A stretch of 64,000 bases of DNA from Eledone cirrhosa (GCA_964016885.1 OZ024743.1:341001407-341065406); one strand, 5' to 3'. Shown: positions 22,866 through 39,492, counted from the first letter of the stretch. Translations and numbers: made by a program. Notes: a model not told the origin generated them from the letters alone.

Positions 22866-23434
22866 TTCACCGTTATTCGAACTGTTTATGTTCGATATTT
22901 AAACACTCTTATCGAGGATTGGCGAATGTATGTTTACATAGCCATCTGTGGATCCGCCATCCCACTTGGCCCTTGTGTGGCATTATCACCACGCTGTATA
23001 CGGACACACATAAACAAACAAACACACGGGCAGAAAGGGCCCCAAAAATGAATAAGCATAAGTTTCATTGTAATGTAGTATTCGAATGTCCGACTTAGTT
23101 TTTGTTTTTTAAGTTTTACTTTTCCCCCCCTCTTCTCTGTCCGTCCGCCTGCTTCTCTCTTCATTCTTATTTTCTTTACGTTTTTGGGGTTTCTTTTTTT
23201 GTTTTTGTTTTTCTCTGTTTTTCTCGTTTTTTACTGTTGTTGCTGTGCTGCTTTTGTTGTTTGTTTTTTCTTTTTTCTTTTGAGTCTATCTATATATTTT
23301 GATGCCTTCCTCTTTGTTAGTAGTAGGAATTCTATAATGTGGAAGTGGTAGCCAGCAGAGACTAGCGGCGTTGGCGATACTGAGACAGTGGTGGCGGTGA
23401 TGTCGATACCGAGGCAGCGGTGGCGGTGATGCGA

Positions 23435-24094
23435 CCGTATTACTGTAGTGATGGTGCTGTAGCGGTGGCAGCAGCAGTGAAGGAGTCAGGGGGTGGTGGC
23501 GGCGGTGATGGGACAGCGGTGGCAATGATGGCCGCAGTGAGCGGTGGCGGTGAAGGTGAAAATGCTGTTGTGTTCAGTGTACACAGATGATGGGGTGGGT
23601 GGTGTATCTAGTTTCTGGTGTTGGTGAGTTTCGCTGTCCTATATAGTGTAGCCAGAGGAGAGGAGGGGGGGGGGGGTTCTTCTTCTTCCATTTATAGCCA
23701 TTTTATTTTATTTATTTTTTTTTTTTTGGATATACAGTGTACAATACAAAGTTGAATATTTGAATATTTGAGCCGTATTACTGTAGTGATGGTGCTGTAG
23801 CGGTGGCAGCAGCAGTGAAGGAGTCAGGGGGTGGTGGCGGCGGTGATGGGACAGCGGTGGCAATGATGGCCGTAGTGAGCGGTGGCGGTGAAGGTGAAAA
23901 TGCTGTTGTGTTTAGTGTACACAGATGATGGGGTGGGCGGTGTATCTAGTTTCTGGTGTTGGTGAGTTTAGCTGTCCTATATAGTGTAGCCAGAGGAGAG
24001 GAGGGGGGGGGGTTCTTCTTCTTCCATTTATAGCCATTTTTTTTTTGGATATACAGTGTACAATACAAAGTTGAACATTTGAATATTTGAGCCT
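23435..24094 (-). repeat. Tandem duplication in the A1 5' UTR
   Basis: CCGTATTACTGTAGTGATGG occurs at 23435 and again at 23773, a 338-bp period. The second copy is slightly shorter because of a shorter G run and T run. Copy A3 has this segment only once (about 61500-61826). The segment is rich in GGTGGCGG and lies upstream of the A1 start codon, where internal promoters of LINEs lie. Confidence 0.85.
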
Positions 24095-24256
24095 TATAAC
24101 AATATATTTTGGGTCCGAATTTTTTGGGGCTCAAGCCGGGTGCTTTACGTAGCATTTGTACTAAGAGTTGTTATTTCACAAATGATTTAAATATGTTAAA
24201 AATTCAAAACTTACGGGAGCGATTTCATGACCTCCGTCACCTCGTGCGTCTTCTTC

Positions 24257-24258
24257 CC

Positions 24259-24314
<56 letters not shown>
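24257..24314. repeat. (ATT)n between LINEs A1 and T1
   Basis: ATT run separating the 5' end of the minus-strand A1 from the 5' end of the plus-strand T1. Confidence 0.9.
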
Positions 24315-24794
24315 GGCGACCTACGTAGTAAATCGTATCATCGTGAGCTCCGCAAAGGTTTGTTATTTTCAGTTGTTTCAAATTGCCATTTATGGAAAAC
24401 TTTTATTGTTAACTGTATATAACTGCACATACATTGATTTCCGAAAAGGACACTCAAAAATAGTGGGGCTTTGAGCCAAAAATTTAAACTTTTTATAATT
24501 ATCAAACAAAAATTTTTCTTTGAAAAATCATGACTGTCTCAGAGTCACTCCTACCTCACAATCTAACACCTCACACCGACACCACCATTGTAAATATTGC
24601 TACGTTTGCCAACACTGGAAATGTAAGCAGTAGCAATATTTTAAATTTGTCTCAGGCGACGTTCATTTCCCGCCATTACCAATGACTGCAGGTGTTAAAG
24701 CCGCCACCACCACCACCACCACCACCACAACAGCGACAACAGAAACAAAAGAAAAAATAAATTAACTCGTGATATCGAAATTAATTCAACCAAA

Positions 24795-26443
24795 ATGAAC
24801 TCTTCCACACCGAACACCACTGACACCACCACAACTGAAACTAATATTAACAATAGCAAAAATAACGACAACAACAACAGCAACAATGAAATTAAAAAAA
24901 CTACCCTGAGTTTTGCCAGAGTAGCAAAAACGTGCGAAGTGATCCAGGTAACTCAGGAGGAATTAGAAGAAGCCAAAGGAATGGTAAAGAAAGATGGGTA
25001 CAGGGTCAGCCTCACCCCACCACCCACACCTAATAAAATGGAGCAACGTCGCCTATGCACCGTGTCTTATCGGACAATTAACATAAAATCGCGCCGAGTG
25101 GAATGGGCATCCGAGTCCCAAATCCAAAAAGCTTTGGGACATGTGTGGGCAAAGAAAACCCACATCAGACGTGGGCAGAAGTATGGAACCGTTGACGTGT
25201 TCTTTGAAACACCACAGGAGGCCAGAGAACACTTCATGGCCCCATTAAGAAGTGACGACTTCACACTCATCCCAAGCTATTGTGGCCAGAGACTTGTGAA
25301 GATCAGGCTGACCCACGTTCCACCGGCCATCGAAATTCCCTGGCTAATGGCTGCGGTCCTCGCCGGCATCGAGGCCAACACCAAGATAATTGAAATAGCG
25401 AAAGAAAAGCAGGAGGACTGGTCCGGATCTGGGATGGAGCTCCTGATCCAAGCGGTCCATAAAAGCATTGAGGAGATCCCAGAGGTAATAGACCTCCTGA
25501 CGGCAGCAACCTCACCGTAATCGTCGAGGGCAGAAGACCTAGGTGTGTCGTTTGTGGTGAAGGAACCCACCTAAGGGCTTTCTGCCCTCAAGCTAAAAGG
25601 TTGAGGCCACCTCTCTTACCCACCCCAGTGACTCAACCATCAACACCACCAGCAGCATAAATGGCAGCAACAACTGTAGCAGCAACAACAGAAGCAACTA
25701 TAACAGCAACAACCCCAGCAACAGTAGCAAAACTAACACCACCACCACCCAATGCGCCAGAACTAGCACCAGTGCCTACACCATCCAACACGCCACAACC
25801 AAAACCAACGCCCGTGGAGGATTTTCCACTCCCCCGCCGGTCACAGCTGGAGACAGATTGTGACAATGAGGAGTGGGAAACGGTATCAGGAAAAAAAAAG
25901 AAACCAAAAAAGAAAAAAATTCTCTTCCTTTCCCCTCCAAAAACAAAATACAGAGGGAAACAAATAAATTAACAAACAAAAAAGTTAGGACAGATATGCC
26001 ACCATCCACACCAGCATCACCAACCCCATCACCACAAACACCAACACCATCACCATCATTAACCCCAACACCACCATCACCAACACCACAAAAGTCACCA
26101 AAACGCGTAACAGAAACAAACCCAAACAAAACAAAACAACCAAAAGAATACACACTACACAGCATTAAATTTGAACAAGCAATTATTACACTACATGCAA
26201 CACAACACCAGCATCACAGAAAAAGACTACACAACAACCCAAAAGTTAACACCACCTCCACACATACAAATCACTCGCATCACACAGAAAACGTACACGA
26301 CACTAAAACAAGAATTCCCCAAAGACATCGGAGACTTCCGACAAACACTCTCCAGGAGGATTTATAAGGACATCCTTCTGGAGGAGGCCACAAGCAGTGA
26401 AAAGGAAGGACAAACCATCCTTCCTCTACGAGAAGTAAGGTAA
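24795..26443 (+). pseudogene. LINE T ORF1 (gag-like, zinc knuckle), frameshifted
   Basis: Starts at ATG with an Asn/Thr-rich leader, then a globular part containing LSFARVAKTCEVIQV and RRLCTVSYRTINIK (241 residues to 25520). A frameshift just before 25520 moves the rest to another frame. That frame reads CVVCGEGTHLRAFC (about 25542-25583), a classic CX2CX4HX4C nucleic-acid-binding knuckle, followed by a Pro/Thr-rich stretch ending in TAA near 25660. A further frame (25661-25972) gives DNEEWETVSGKKKKPKKKK, and the last part (to 26443) has TLKQEFPKDIGDF, matching EIRERFPQDVG in copy T2. ORF1 proteins of this class coat the element RNA. Here it cannot be made as one chain. Confidence 0.75.
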
Positions 26444-26477
26444 GTGGTCTTTCCCATCATTTCCACTCCATTTCAAC

Positions 26478-29400
26478 ATGACCTCACTGAGAATAGGCAG
26501 CATAAATGCGCGTGGCTTGGGGTCGTCATGGAAGCAGGGCCACCTGCTCAACGACCTCAGGTCACTAAACATAGATGTAGTGGCGTTCAGCGAGACCAGA
26601 ATCTGCGAAGCACGGGCCTTCGCACCGATCTTCGGCGGCTACGATGTGTACGCATCTCCCAGCCGTCCGGGATCGGGGGGAGGAGTTGCTGTGCTTTTTC
26701 GGAGAGGTTTGGATCTCGCCATACGGGCCATCTTCCTGGACCCAGAAGGTAAGTTGGTGGTGCTAGACGTGATCAGCGGAGATGGGCAAGCTTTGAGGCT
26801 AGTGGCCGTCTAGCCCCGACAGGAGCAGGACGGCCTGATTTCTTCCGGCGTCTGGAGACCTTTCTTGGAACGTCCCGCTCTTTAGTGTTAGTGGGCGACT
26901 GGAACGGGATCTTAGATGGACGCTGGGACTGTGTGGGATTAGCGGATAGGGGAGGAGGGTGCAAGAGCCTCACCAACCTGCTCAGGCATTTTGAACTGTC
27001 TGACAGGTACCGATTGGATTTCCCGAATGTGCCAATGTGGACTTGGACAAATCGCATAGGGTCATCCAGATCATATCTAGATAGAGTATTTTGTAGAGAA
27101 ATCGATAGGTCTAGCATAGGCTGTCCACAATTCAAGATAGTCAGCTACACGGACTACAAATTCGTGATCTGTGTGCTTGACTTAGATAGGCTTCATAGAC
27201 GAGGATCCGGCTACTGGAAGCTAAACGCGTCCTTACCAGTGCGCAAGGTTTTACAGAGACCGGATTAGCGAACTAGTTAAGCAGGCGTTGACGGGGCCAT
27301 CGTCAACAACATGTGGTGGTTTGCTCTGAAAAGACAATTAGAATAGAGTCCATTAGGTTTAGTAAGGCTTTAGCAATAGAGAAAAATAGAGCAGAGAGAG
27401 AGTTAGTTAGAAAATTAGACGAGGCGCTTAGCAAAGGAATCGCGACTGACGTACTTGCGGCGAAATTGGCCCTTGACCAATTCTTCAATGCAAAGCACGA
27501 AGGCTGCGTTGTCAGAGCTAGGGTGCGTGCTCTCAGACACGAGGGTACGAAAATCGTTCAATGGGCCCGAGTGGCGGAGGCGCGTCGTGGCAACAAAGCC
27601 ACGATCCGGTCTTTGGTGGACCACGACGGGTGCATGCTACTCGATCTCGAGCAAATGTGTGAAGCTTTTCAGCGACACGTCGCTCTACTGGTCGGGGGCA
27701 GCGGCGGGCCGAATCGAGGGATGGACTTTAGTGTCTACCTCGACGGACTGCCGCGGCTCTCGGCCACTGAAGCGGAGTGTTGCGAAAAGCCGATAACAGC
27801 CGCTGAAGTACGGGAGGCAATGACTGGCTGCACAAGGGGTAAATCACCTGGTTTGGATGGTCTGCCCTATGAACTTTACGTACAGATGCCAGACTTGTTC
27901 GGAGGCCTCTTGCCGGACGTCTACTGCAACTGGCAACAGAACGGGAGAATTCCCAGCTCGGTGAGCCGAGCAGCTGTGGCGCTGCTGAGAAAGGATCCGA
28001 ACAAGGGGGATAACATAGATAATTTTAGGCCCATAACTGTGCTAAACACAGAGTTCAAAATTTTGGCCAAGGTGCTAGCAAAGAGGTTGGCGCTTGTCGT
28101 TGGTGGTCTGGTGGGAGAGGCGCCATTCCCGACAGATCCATCCACGACAACCTCCACCTCATGCGATACATCGTAGAGAGGGTAGCTAGGGAACCTGGCA
28201 CGGGTGGGTCCTTGATAAATTTAGATCAGTCGAAAGCTTTCGATAGGGTCGACCATCGTTACCTAGCGGCAGTCCTGAGGGCGGCTGGCTTTGGGCCCGT
28301 CTTCAGAGGCTGGATCGCTGCCATGCACAGCGACATCTGCTCTGTGGTGAGCGTGAACGGACACCTTTCGGAACCGTTCAACATCATGCACTCGGTCCCC
28401 CAAGGATGTCCCCTCTCGCCCCTCTTGTACGTATTGACTCTCGAGCCATTACTGCACAAACTGGAGACGTTGAGGGGGTCCCGCGCGAACTAGGATGCGG
28501 AAGATCCGTGTCAGCATATGCGGACGATGTCACCGTAGTGGTGTCGAACGCCAAACACATCGAGGCGATCGGCACTACACTAAGAGAATACGAAACGGTG
28601 ACAGGTGCAATGATCAACCAGGAAAAGTCAGTGGGCCTGCAGCTCGGCACCTGGAGAGGCAGGTTCATGCCGTTCAACAGCGTCGTCGGGCGCTGGACGG
28701 ACGGACGGGTTAAATTGCTTGGGGTCTGGTTCGGTCCGGATCTCCAGACGGATAAAATTGGGACGAGGTCTCGTGCAGGGTGGCTTCTCTCACCCAGAAA
28801 TGGGCCGAGAGGAAGTTATCCCTGAAAGGTCGAGCGGAGGTGGCTAACGCGTTTATCGCATCCGTCATCTACTACCGCCTGACCGTCGTGCCTTGTCCTA
28901 AGCCCCACCTTACTGCGCTGGAGCGTTTCCTCTTTCGTTTTTTGTGGAAGAGACGCGCCCCGTTGGTCAGGCGGTCCATCTGCTGTCAACACCCGCTACG
29001 TGGAGGGCTGGAATGTCTTCAGGCGCTCACAGCCCACGACCAATCGGGCAATGTGATCGGTGAAAACTCCACCTTGTCGTTCTATAGGGGATTAGTGGAG
29101 GGCAAGAGCGACGACGTACTTGGAGAAACGCTAGGCGTCGACGAAAATCAACTAGCCAATCTCTTCGGAAGGACTTTCGGGCCGGGGCCTATGGACAACT
29201 TCCAGAAATTCCTGGATTGGCATTGCTACCGAGGAGCTTTGCCAGTTCGGGATAAACTCTACAGGCATGGAAGTGCCGTCAGCCGGGCATGTCCGAGATA
29301 CGCGCAGGGCGACGAAACCGTCCTGCACGCACTCGTCCAGTGTCCGAGCATTGCTGACTTGTGGGTTTATGTCGAACACCTGCTGTCACTTGTAGGACGG

Positions 29401-29701
29401 ATCCAGCTATCAGCTGAGTCCATCGTGAGGATTTCACCGCCCTCTACCTTTAGACGGGAAGAGCAGGCGGTTTTTATCTGTCTGGTTGCCATGGCGAAAG
29501 AGATGGTGGACACGTTTGAAAGAACTGAAGACGAGCCCTTACCTCTTCGGTGATGCCCTGATTAACTTTTTCAAATTTCATTTGAAAAGGAAAATCAGGG
29601 TAGAGAGGGAAGTGCTCTCTTCCCAGCATTTTGTTGAAAGATGGGTGAGAGAAGCAAGTATGGCCCGTGTGAATGGGCCTACTTTGAGTATCTGTCTGTA
29701 A
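26478..29701 (+). pseudogene. LINE T ORF2 (AP endonuclease and reverse transcriptase), frameshifted
   Basis: Starts MTSLRIGSINARGLGS, the opening of an APE-type endonuclease. VAFSETRI and GDWNGILDGRWDCVG follow. One lost base at about 26813 (GTCTAGCCCC against GTCTACGCCCC in T2) breaks the frame. The endonuclease end reads SYLDRVF...SYTDYKF, so the expected catalytic His of the SDH motif is Tyr. Reverse transcriptase landmarks are GKSPGLDGLPYELY, NFRPITVLNTEFK, LDQSKAFDRVDH, PQGCPLSPLLY and SAYADDVTVV, with shifts near 28110 and 28440. The C-terminal CPRYAQGDETVLHALVQC has lost the second Cys of a CX2CX8HX4C finger that T3 keeps (CPRC). Closest to the L1/Tx1 type by remembered motifs. Confidence 0.88.
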
Positions 29702-29945
29702 ATTAAAGGTGGAAAACTGGGAGAGGGCACTTGCCCTGGTGGTCAGGGTCACTGTGGCCTTTTAATGGGCTTTCTCCACAAATGTCCCTCGGAAGTCTCC
29801 CCCCTATTGGGGAATTTTTCTTTGTTATTTTATTACATCCTCTGTTATTTTACACGCAGAAATGCCCATTTGTACCGTCCAGGTATTGTCCTGTACTGTC
29901 CTCAATGTCTACTTTATGTAAACCCTTGTGGTTAATAAAGAAAAC

Positions 29946-29973
29946 ATTATTATTATTATTATTATTATTATTT
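29946..29973. repeat. (ATT)n between LINEs T1 and B2
   Basis: Shared boundary of T1 (3' end, plus strand) and B2 (3' end, minus strand). Confidence 0.9.
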
Positions 29974-34599
<4,626 letters not shown>

Positions 34600-34742
34600 A
34601 GTTGCATTTATCTTGCTTTATGTTCATACGAGTTATCACCAAGTCACAACCAGTGACCTCAAGAGACAACAAGGTCCGCCATGTTCAAGAAAGAACATAC
34701 ATATTCACACATGCATCTTTAGTGTTTAGACTTGTGATGTAC
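34600..34742 (-). mobile_element. LINE family B, 3' UTR-only fragment
   Basis: Matches the B 3' UTR (GTTGCATTTATCTTGC, then CACAACCAGTGACCTCAAG) and stops at GATGTAC, before the coding region. Both ends abut (ATT)n. An extreme 5' truncation. Confidence 0.9.
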
Positions 34743-34773
<31 letters not shown>

Positions 34774-34775
<2 letters not shown>

Positions 34776-35656
34776 GGCGCTTACGGCCCTCGACCAGTGT
34801 GATGGGTGGAAACTCCACCTTGGCGTTCTGTAGAGAATTAGTGGAGGGGAAAAGCGACGACGTACTTGGGGAAACTCTAGGCGCCGACGAAAATCAACTA
34901 GCCAATCTGTTCGGAAGAATTTTCGGGCCGGGGCCTATGGACAATTTCTAGAAATCCCTGGACTGGCAGTGCTACCGAGGAGCTATGCTAGTTCGGGATA
35001 AACTCTACAGGCATGGAAGTGTCGTCAGTCGGGCATGTCCGAGATGCGCGCAGGGCGACGAAACCGTCCTGCATGCACTCGTCCAGTGTCTGAGCATTGC
35101 TGACTTATGGGTTTATGTCGAACACCTGCAGTCGCGTGTAGAACGGATCCGGCTATCAGCTGAGTCAATCGTGAGGATTGCCCCGCCCTCCTCCTTTAGC
35201 CGGGAAGGGCAGGCAGTTTTTATCTGTCTGGTGGCCATGGCGAAAGAAATAGTATGGTGGACGCGTGTGAAAGTGCTGAAGACGAGCACTAACATCTTCG
35301 GTGATGCCCTGATTAACTTTTTCAAATTTCATTTGGAAAGGAAAATCAGGGTAGAGAGGGAAGAATCGCCCGAGTGAATGGGCCTACTCTGAGTTTATGC
35401 CTGTAAATTGAAGGTAGAAAACTGGGAGAGGGTACTTGCCCTGGTGGTCAGGGTCAACGTGGCTTTTTTTAAAGGGCTTTCTCGACGATGGCCCTCGGAA
35501 GTATCCCCCTATTGGGGAATTTTTCATTGTTCTTTTTTTGTTACATCCTCTGTTTTTGTTTTTTTACACGCAGAAATGCCCACTTGTACCGTCCTGTATT
35601 GTCCTGTACTGTCGTTAATGTCTACTTTGTGTAAACCCTTGTGGTTAATAAAGAAA
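34774..35656 (+). pseudogene. LINE family T, copy T3, 3' fragment
   Basis: Covers the ORF2 C-terminus and the 3' UTR. The segment MLVRDKLYRHGSVVSRACPR and CAQGDETVLHALVQC keeps the full CX2CX8HX4C finger that T1 has lost. An in-frame TAG lies before it (34949 region). The 3' end AATAAAGAAAGCATT abuts (ATT)n. The 5' boundary is also an ATT tract (34743-34773). Confidence 0.88.
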
Positions 35657-35689
35657 GCATTATTATCATTATTATTATTATTGCTGTGG

Positions 35690-36376
35690 TTGTTGTTGTT
35701 GTTGCTGCTGTTGTTGTTCTTTTCGCATTTCTTCAGCCATGAACACTTCTCGATTGAAAGGGATGAAAATACAGCTCCCTCCATTAAAATACAGCACTAT
35801 GCATTCAACATCATTTGATTTACTGAAATGGTAGTCAAATACCCAAGCCACGATTCATTCTACTGTTTGAAAGAAAGAAAGAAAGAAAGAAAGCGATGAT
35901 GGGAATATACAGTCATTGTATACCTTCCGTAGAAAAGATAGGATGGTTACGATTGGAATGACTTTGATAGTAGATATGCTTTATATGGGTTTCTCCGACG
36001 GATATGCAGTCGAGCCCCTAACACTGGGGACTTCAGGTACCCTTGGCATTAGGGCTACCTCCGTACTAACCACCATAAACTTTGACCTGTCTAGCCGCAG
36101 GCGTGAGCCTCGGGAGATGGAATGGCACTTTCAGTGCATCTCCGTCATAATCCTCTGGGAAAACGCCTTTTCTATTCTGTCCGCTGGGACTGTGGGGCCG
36201 CCAGCGCGTAGGACACCATTTGCTCATAATAGTGGGAGAAGGGGAGGGCGACCGAGGCGGAAGCGATGGCAGTGGCAGTTCGGCTCCTCTGCGTTCGGAC
36301 CTGGTGTACATGTGTGTATACGTATACTTCTACGTATACGTATACATGTGTGTATATGTATATTTCTATTCATTCG
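35690..36376. other. No recognised gene; GAAA run and TACG palindromes
   Basis: A GAAA run lies at 35871-35893. A moderately GC-rich stretch (36000-36300) has a 160-codon frame without recognisable domains. GTATACGTATAC-type palindromes follow at about 36310-36350. CCATTTGCTCATAATAGTG occurs here (36215 region) and again at about 37391, suggesting an old repeat. Confidence 0.5.
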
Positions 36377-36560
36377 GGTGGATTGGCAGTATCGGTAGAG
36401 AGTCGGACGCCATGCTTTCCAGCATAGTTACGTCCCTTTACGGTCTGAGTTCAAATCCCGTGGATGTTAACTTTGCCTTTCATCCTTACGGGGTCGATGA
36501 AATAAAGTACCAGTAATGTACTGGGTAATTGCTGGCCTTGTGCCAAAAGTAGAAACAATT
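36377..36560 (+). mobile_element. tRNA-derived SINE, full length
   Basis: Head GGTGGATTGGCAGTATCGGT with a B-box-like GAGTTCAAATCCC, then the body TTTGCCTTTCATCCTTACGG and the tail GGCCTTGTGCCAAAAGTAGA. Transcription would be by RNA polymerase III from the tRNA-like head. Confidence 0.88.
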
Positions 36561-37114
36561 ATATGCTTGGCTAATTGTGCTGTTTGATATATTTAAGAAG
36601 AAATTTTGACAGAAAACTCACATTAACAAATGATTACTGTAAATTAAACATATTTTCGTTAAATTTATAAACATCTTTAATCTCTTTATATCTGAACACT
36701 CCATCACTTTATGGATTGCACCGTGGGATTTCATAAGCTAAAAATCAATTTCAAAACAATATTTCTAATCTATTGTGTTAAATCATGCCTTTTCCCTGAT
36801 TTACATCCATTCGATTTAAATTTTACATGAAAGCTATTTACTGTTTTATAACAGTAGCAAAATATTTTCAATCGATAACAACCTTTTTATTCTTTCATTC
36901 TTTGATATTTATGACGCGAATAACCTTTAGCTTTCAATAAATTCTGAATCTTATTAGAATTATAAAAAAATAAATACCTTTATGATGTTAATGAAATTGC
37001 AGGGGGCCTGTTTTGTGGAGCTGTTAAGAGTCTGAAAGGATAATTTTCTTACTCTGTATGACAATTGTAGCAATTAAAGATTTTAAAAATCTATTAAGCT
37101 CCGTATGAACTAAA
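36561..37114. other. AT-rich, no recognised feature
   Basis: No long frame and no repeat family recognised. Confidence 0.5.
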
Positions 37115-37298
37115 TAATTGTTTCTACTTTAGGCACAAGGCCAGCAATTACCCAGTGCATTACTGGTACTTTATTTTATCGACCCCGTAAGGATGAAAGG
37201 CAAAGTCAACCTCGGCGGGATTTGAACTCAGATCGTAAAGGGACGTAACTATGCTGGAAAGCATGGCGTCCGACCCTCTACTGATACTGCCAATCCGC
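37115..37298 (-). mobile_element. tRNA-derived SINE, full length
   Basis: Same family as the 36377 copy on the opposite strand. The B-box-like GGATTTGAACTC (complement) and the head ATACTGCCAATCCGC (complement) are both intact. Confidence 0.88.
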
Positions 37299-37683
37299 AG
37301 AAATCATGAATGACTAGTTACAGAGTTTGCTTTGCAATTAACTAGTTTTGTGTTTCATCCCACTACATAGCTCCTTGGGTAACTTCCTTCAATCCATTTG
37401 CTCATAATAGTGAAAATTATTTAAATAGAAACTGTTAATTGTTTCAGATGAACTGAAGCTATTCCTCGATTGCTGATGTAATCCGCTGCTCGGAGCACTA
37501 TCAGCGTGTGACCCATGGATATTTTCAGTTACGAAACTTCAAACCAGGTCTCTGATTTGAGAATATTAAGGCATCCCCCTTAACTTAAATAATTTGAATA
37601 TTTCTTTATTACCATATATGAGATTTCAATTTTAGTTTGTGTATTCCTTTGTAAAACCCATTTGCAATGAATTTTGTCGGTGT

Positions 37684-37955
37684 TTAGCGTGGCTGAGTGG
37701 TTAGCGAATTGGATTCGCAATCGTGAGGTTGTTTTGAATATCTTCAAAACAACGAACAGCGGAGGACACGTTTCGCACCCCCCTCTCCACTAGTTGATGG
37801 ATGTGAATCCGAAATATATAGGGATCCTTTACGCTCTTTCCTACATTCTTCTACACGCTACACATCTCAACCTACATTCACTTACATCTCTCTCTCCACC
37901 ACCGGATCTTGTTACCCGGAGATTTACCCATCTGCATTGTTGAGGCTTCCAAAAC
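37684..37955 (+). mobile_element. Possible second tRNA-derived SINE
   Basis: TAGCGTGGCTGAGTGGTTAG resembles the D-arm and A box of a tRNA. The anticodon-like region follows, but the T-arm is replaced by a perfect 11-bp inverted repeat, GTTGTTTTGAA/TTCAAAACAAC (37728-37753). The body (CACTAGTTGATGGATGTGAA, GGAGATTTACCCATCTGC) is unfamiliar. The end is not certain. Confidence 0.45.
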
Positions 37956-38013
37956 GATCTAAAGAAATATACCTTATTATTCCACAATGCTTCAAGCAAA
38001 CTTCACTTCAATA

Positions 38014-38021
<8 letters not shown>

Positions 38022-38092
<71 letters not shown>

Positions 38093-38105
38093 TGAGAGAG
38101 AGAGA
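38022..38105. repeat. (TA)n-(GA)n microsatellite
   Basis: TA run followed by GA run. Confidence 0.95.
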
Positions 38106-38179
38106 AATTGAATAAACACTCGCCGTCGAAATGGCATGAGTTTAGCTGTCAGACACTATTTACAGTATTATATATATAT

Positions 38180-38390
38180 ATAATCTATCAAAGTTCTTTC
38201 GTCACACATCTGCGACATCATCAGTGGTGTTATTATGTTTCCTCCCGTTGGGCCATTTTTATTTAATTAATTTATTTATTTCATCTTGTCTCGATACTTA
38301 GGGTAGTAGATTGGGTAATAGGAAAAGTGTCAGGACCCCGACGGCTGAGCGCCTGTCGTTTTGACAGCTATATCCGAACTGACTCTTTTC
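38180..38390 (-). mobile_element. Element with CTGATGA core and CGACGGC repeat, copy 3
   Basis: Between TA/CA tracts. The left part (38181-38255) is homologous to the interior of the 7.3-kb foldback element, inverted. The right part (38328-38390) is a copy of the CGACGGCTGAGC repeat. The two hammerhead-like cores lie about 150 bp apart on the same (minus) strand, which links two repeats that occur separately elsewhere. Confidence 0.55.
38190..38224 (-). other. Hammerhead-like core, no stem I
   Basis: On the minus strand: CTGATGA (38224-38218), T, hairpin GTCGC/GTGAC (38216-38212, 38205-38201), GAAAG. The core bases are those of a hammerhead, but the flanking strands pair only weakly. Confidence 0.45.
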
Positions 38391-38429
38391 ATATACACAC
38401 ACAAACCCACACACACACATAGACACACA

Positions 38430-38444
38430 CACACGGATATATAT

Positions 38445-38522
<78 letters not shown>
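38430..38522. repeat. (TA)n microsatellite
   Basis: TA run of about 85 bases after a CA-rich start. Confidence 0.95.
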
Positions 38523-38524
<2 letters not shown>

Positions 38525-39180
38525 TGTTGTAAAAGTCCGGTAGAAATATGCAAGTGTAAGCGCCCTCAGTCCATGGAACGAGTTTACTATAAATAATTAC
38601 AACAGTGACATAAACAGGTACGTAAGTTTTGTTGGGTTATACAACCAAATTCGTTCATATAATTTTACAGGGGTGTCAAAGAAATTTAGATACACTTACA
38701 AAAATCGCACAAATTCAACGCATGCACACATAGGCACGACATATATTCACAAATTTGTAAATGAGACATTAAATTAAGAGCATTCAAACAAAAATAGACT
38801 TTTCGGTCTGTGTAATGCACGCGGCGATATATGTGAAATTAGCACGGGAAACGCGATTTCTCGACCTATGTGTATTTTCATAGATGTCTCTACAGTAATC
38901 GATTTACTTTAGAGTAGATTGGATCAATAGCTAAACGAAAGAAAAATCTTGGAAATATCATTTGAATGAAGCAAAACGGAAGCACATGACACTGAAATCG
39001 AAATTTCTCTACTATAGTATTCATCTATTAAGCGTAGCTAGAAATGTTATCGAAAATATATTCCCAGATTCAGATTGTCACTGTTTGAGTAGACGTCGTT
39101 GTGAAACGACAGACTGTGGGCTGTATCGCCGTTCAGTGTAATGTTAATAGCATGAAACCTTAAAATAGTTGCCTTGTTAC
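38523..39180. other. No recognised feature
   Basis: Unique-looking AT-rich sequence. GTCGTTGTGAAACGAC near 39098 is a simple hairpin. Confidence 0.5.
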
Positions 39181-39380
39181 TTTCTCTAAGCTCTCTCTCC
39201 CTCGCTCTTTCTTTCTCTCCCTCTTTCTCTCTCCCTCTCTTTCTCTCTCTCTTTATTTCTCCCTGAATATATTTAATATGGAATCACAACGTAAACGTGT
39301 ATATATGTATAGACATATAGATATATACGCATACATATATATACCTATATAGCTATGTCTTCGTCTATATATTTATGTGA

Positions 39381-39396
39381 ATATATATATATATAT

Positions 39397-39492
<96 letters not shown>

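Larger units (their letters stand above)
19387..24256 (-). mobile_element. LINE family A, copy A1, full length
   Basis: Includes an 86-base 3' UTR (19387-19472), one open reading frame (19473-22865) and a 5' UTR of about 1.4 kb (22866-24256). It is bounded on both sides by (ATT)n. The 5' boundary is supported by copy A3, where homology ends at the equivalent base (CGTGCGTCTT, about 61989), again against a trinucleotide run. This makes it the only copy in the window with an intact protein and both ends. Confidence 0.9.
24315..29945 (+). mobile_element. LINE family T, copy T1, near full length, decayed
   Basis: 5' UTR (24315-24794), ORF1 region (24795-26443), ORF2 region (26478-29701) and a 3' UTR ending in AATAAAGAAAACATT directly against (ATT)n at 29946. 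Overall plan is that of L1/Tx1-type LINEs with AP endonuclease. Several frameshifts make it non-autonomous. Confidence 0.88.

Noticed and set aside
36000..36398. 160-residue frame as a host exon
   Set aside because: No domain, no convincing splice sites, and the sequence lies among TE remnants.
37684..37760. Functional tRNA gene
   Set aside because: The T-arm and acceptor 3' strand are missing; better read as a SINE head.
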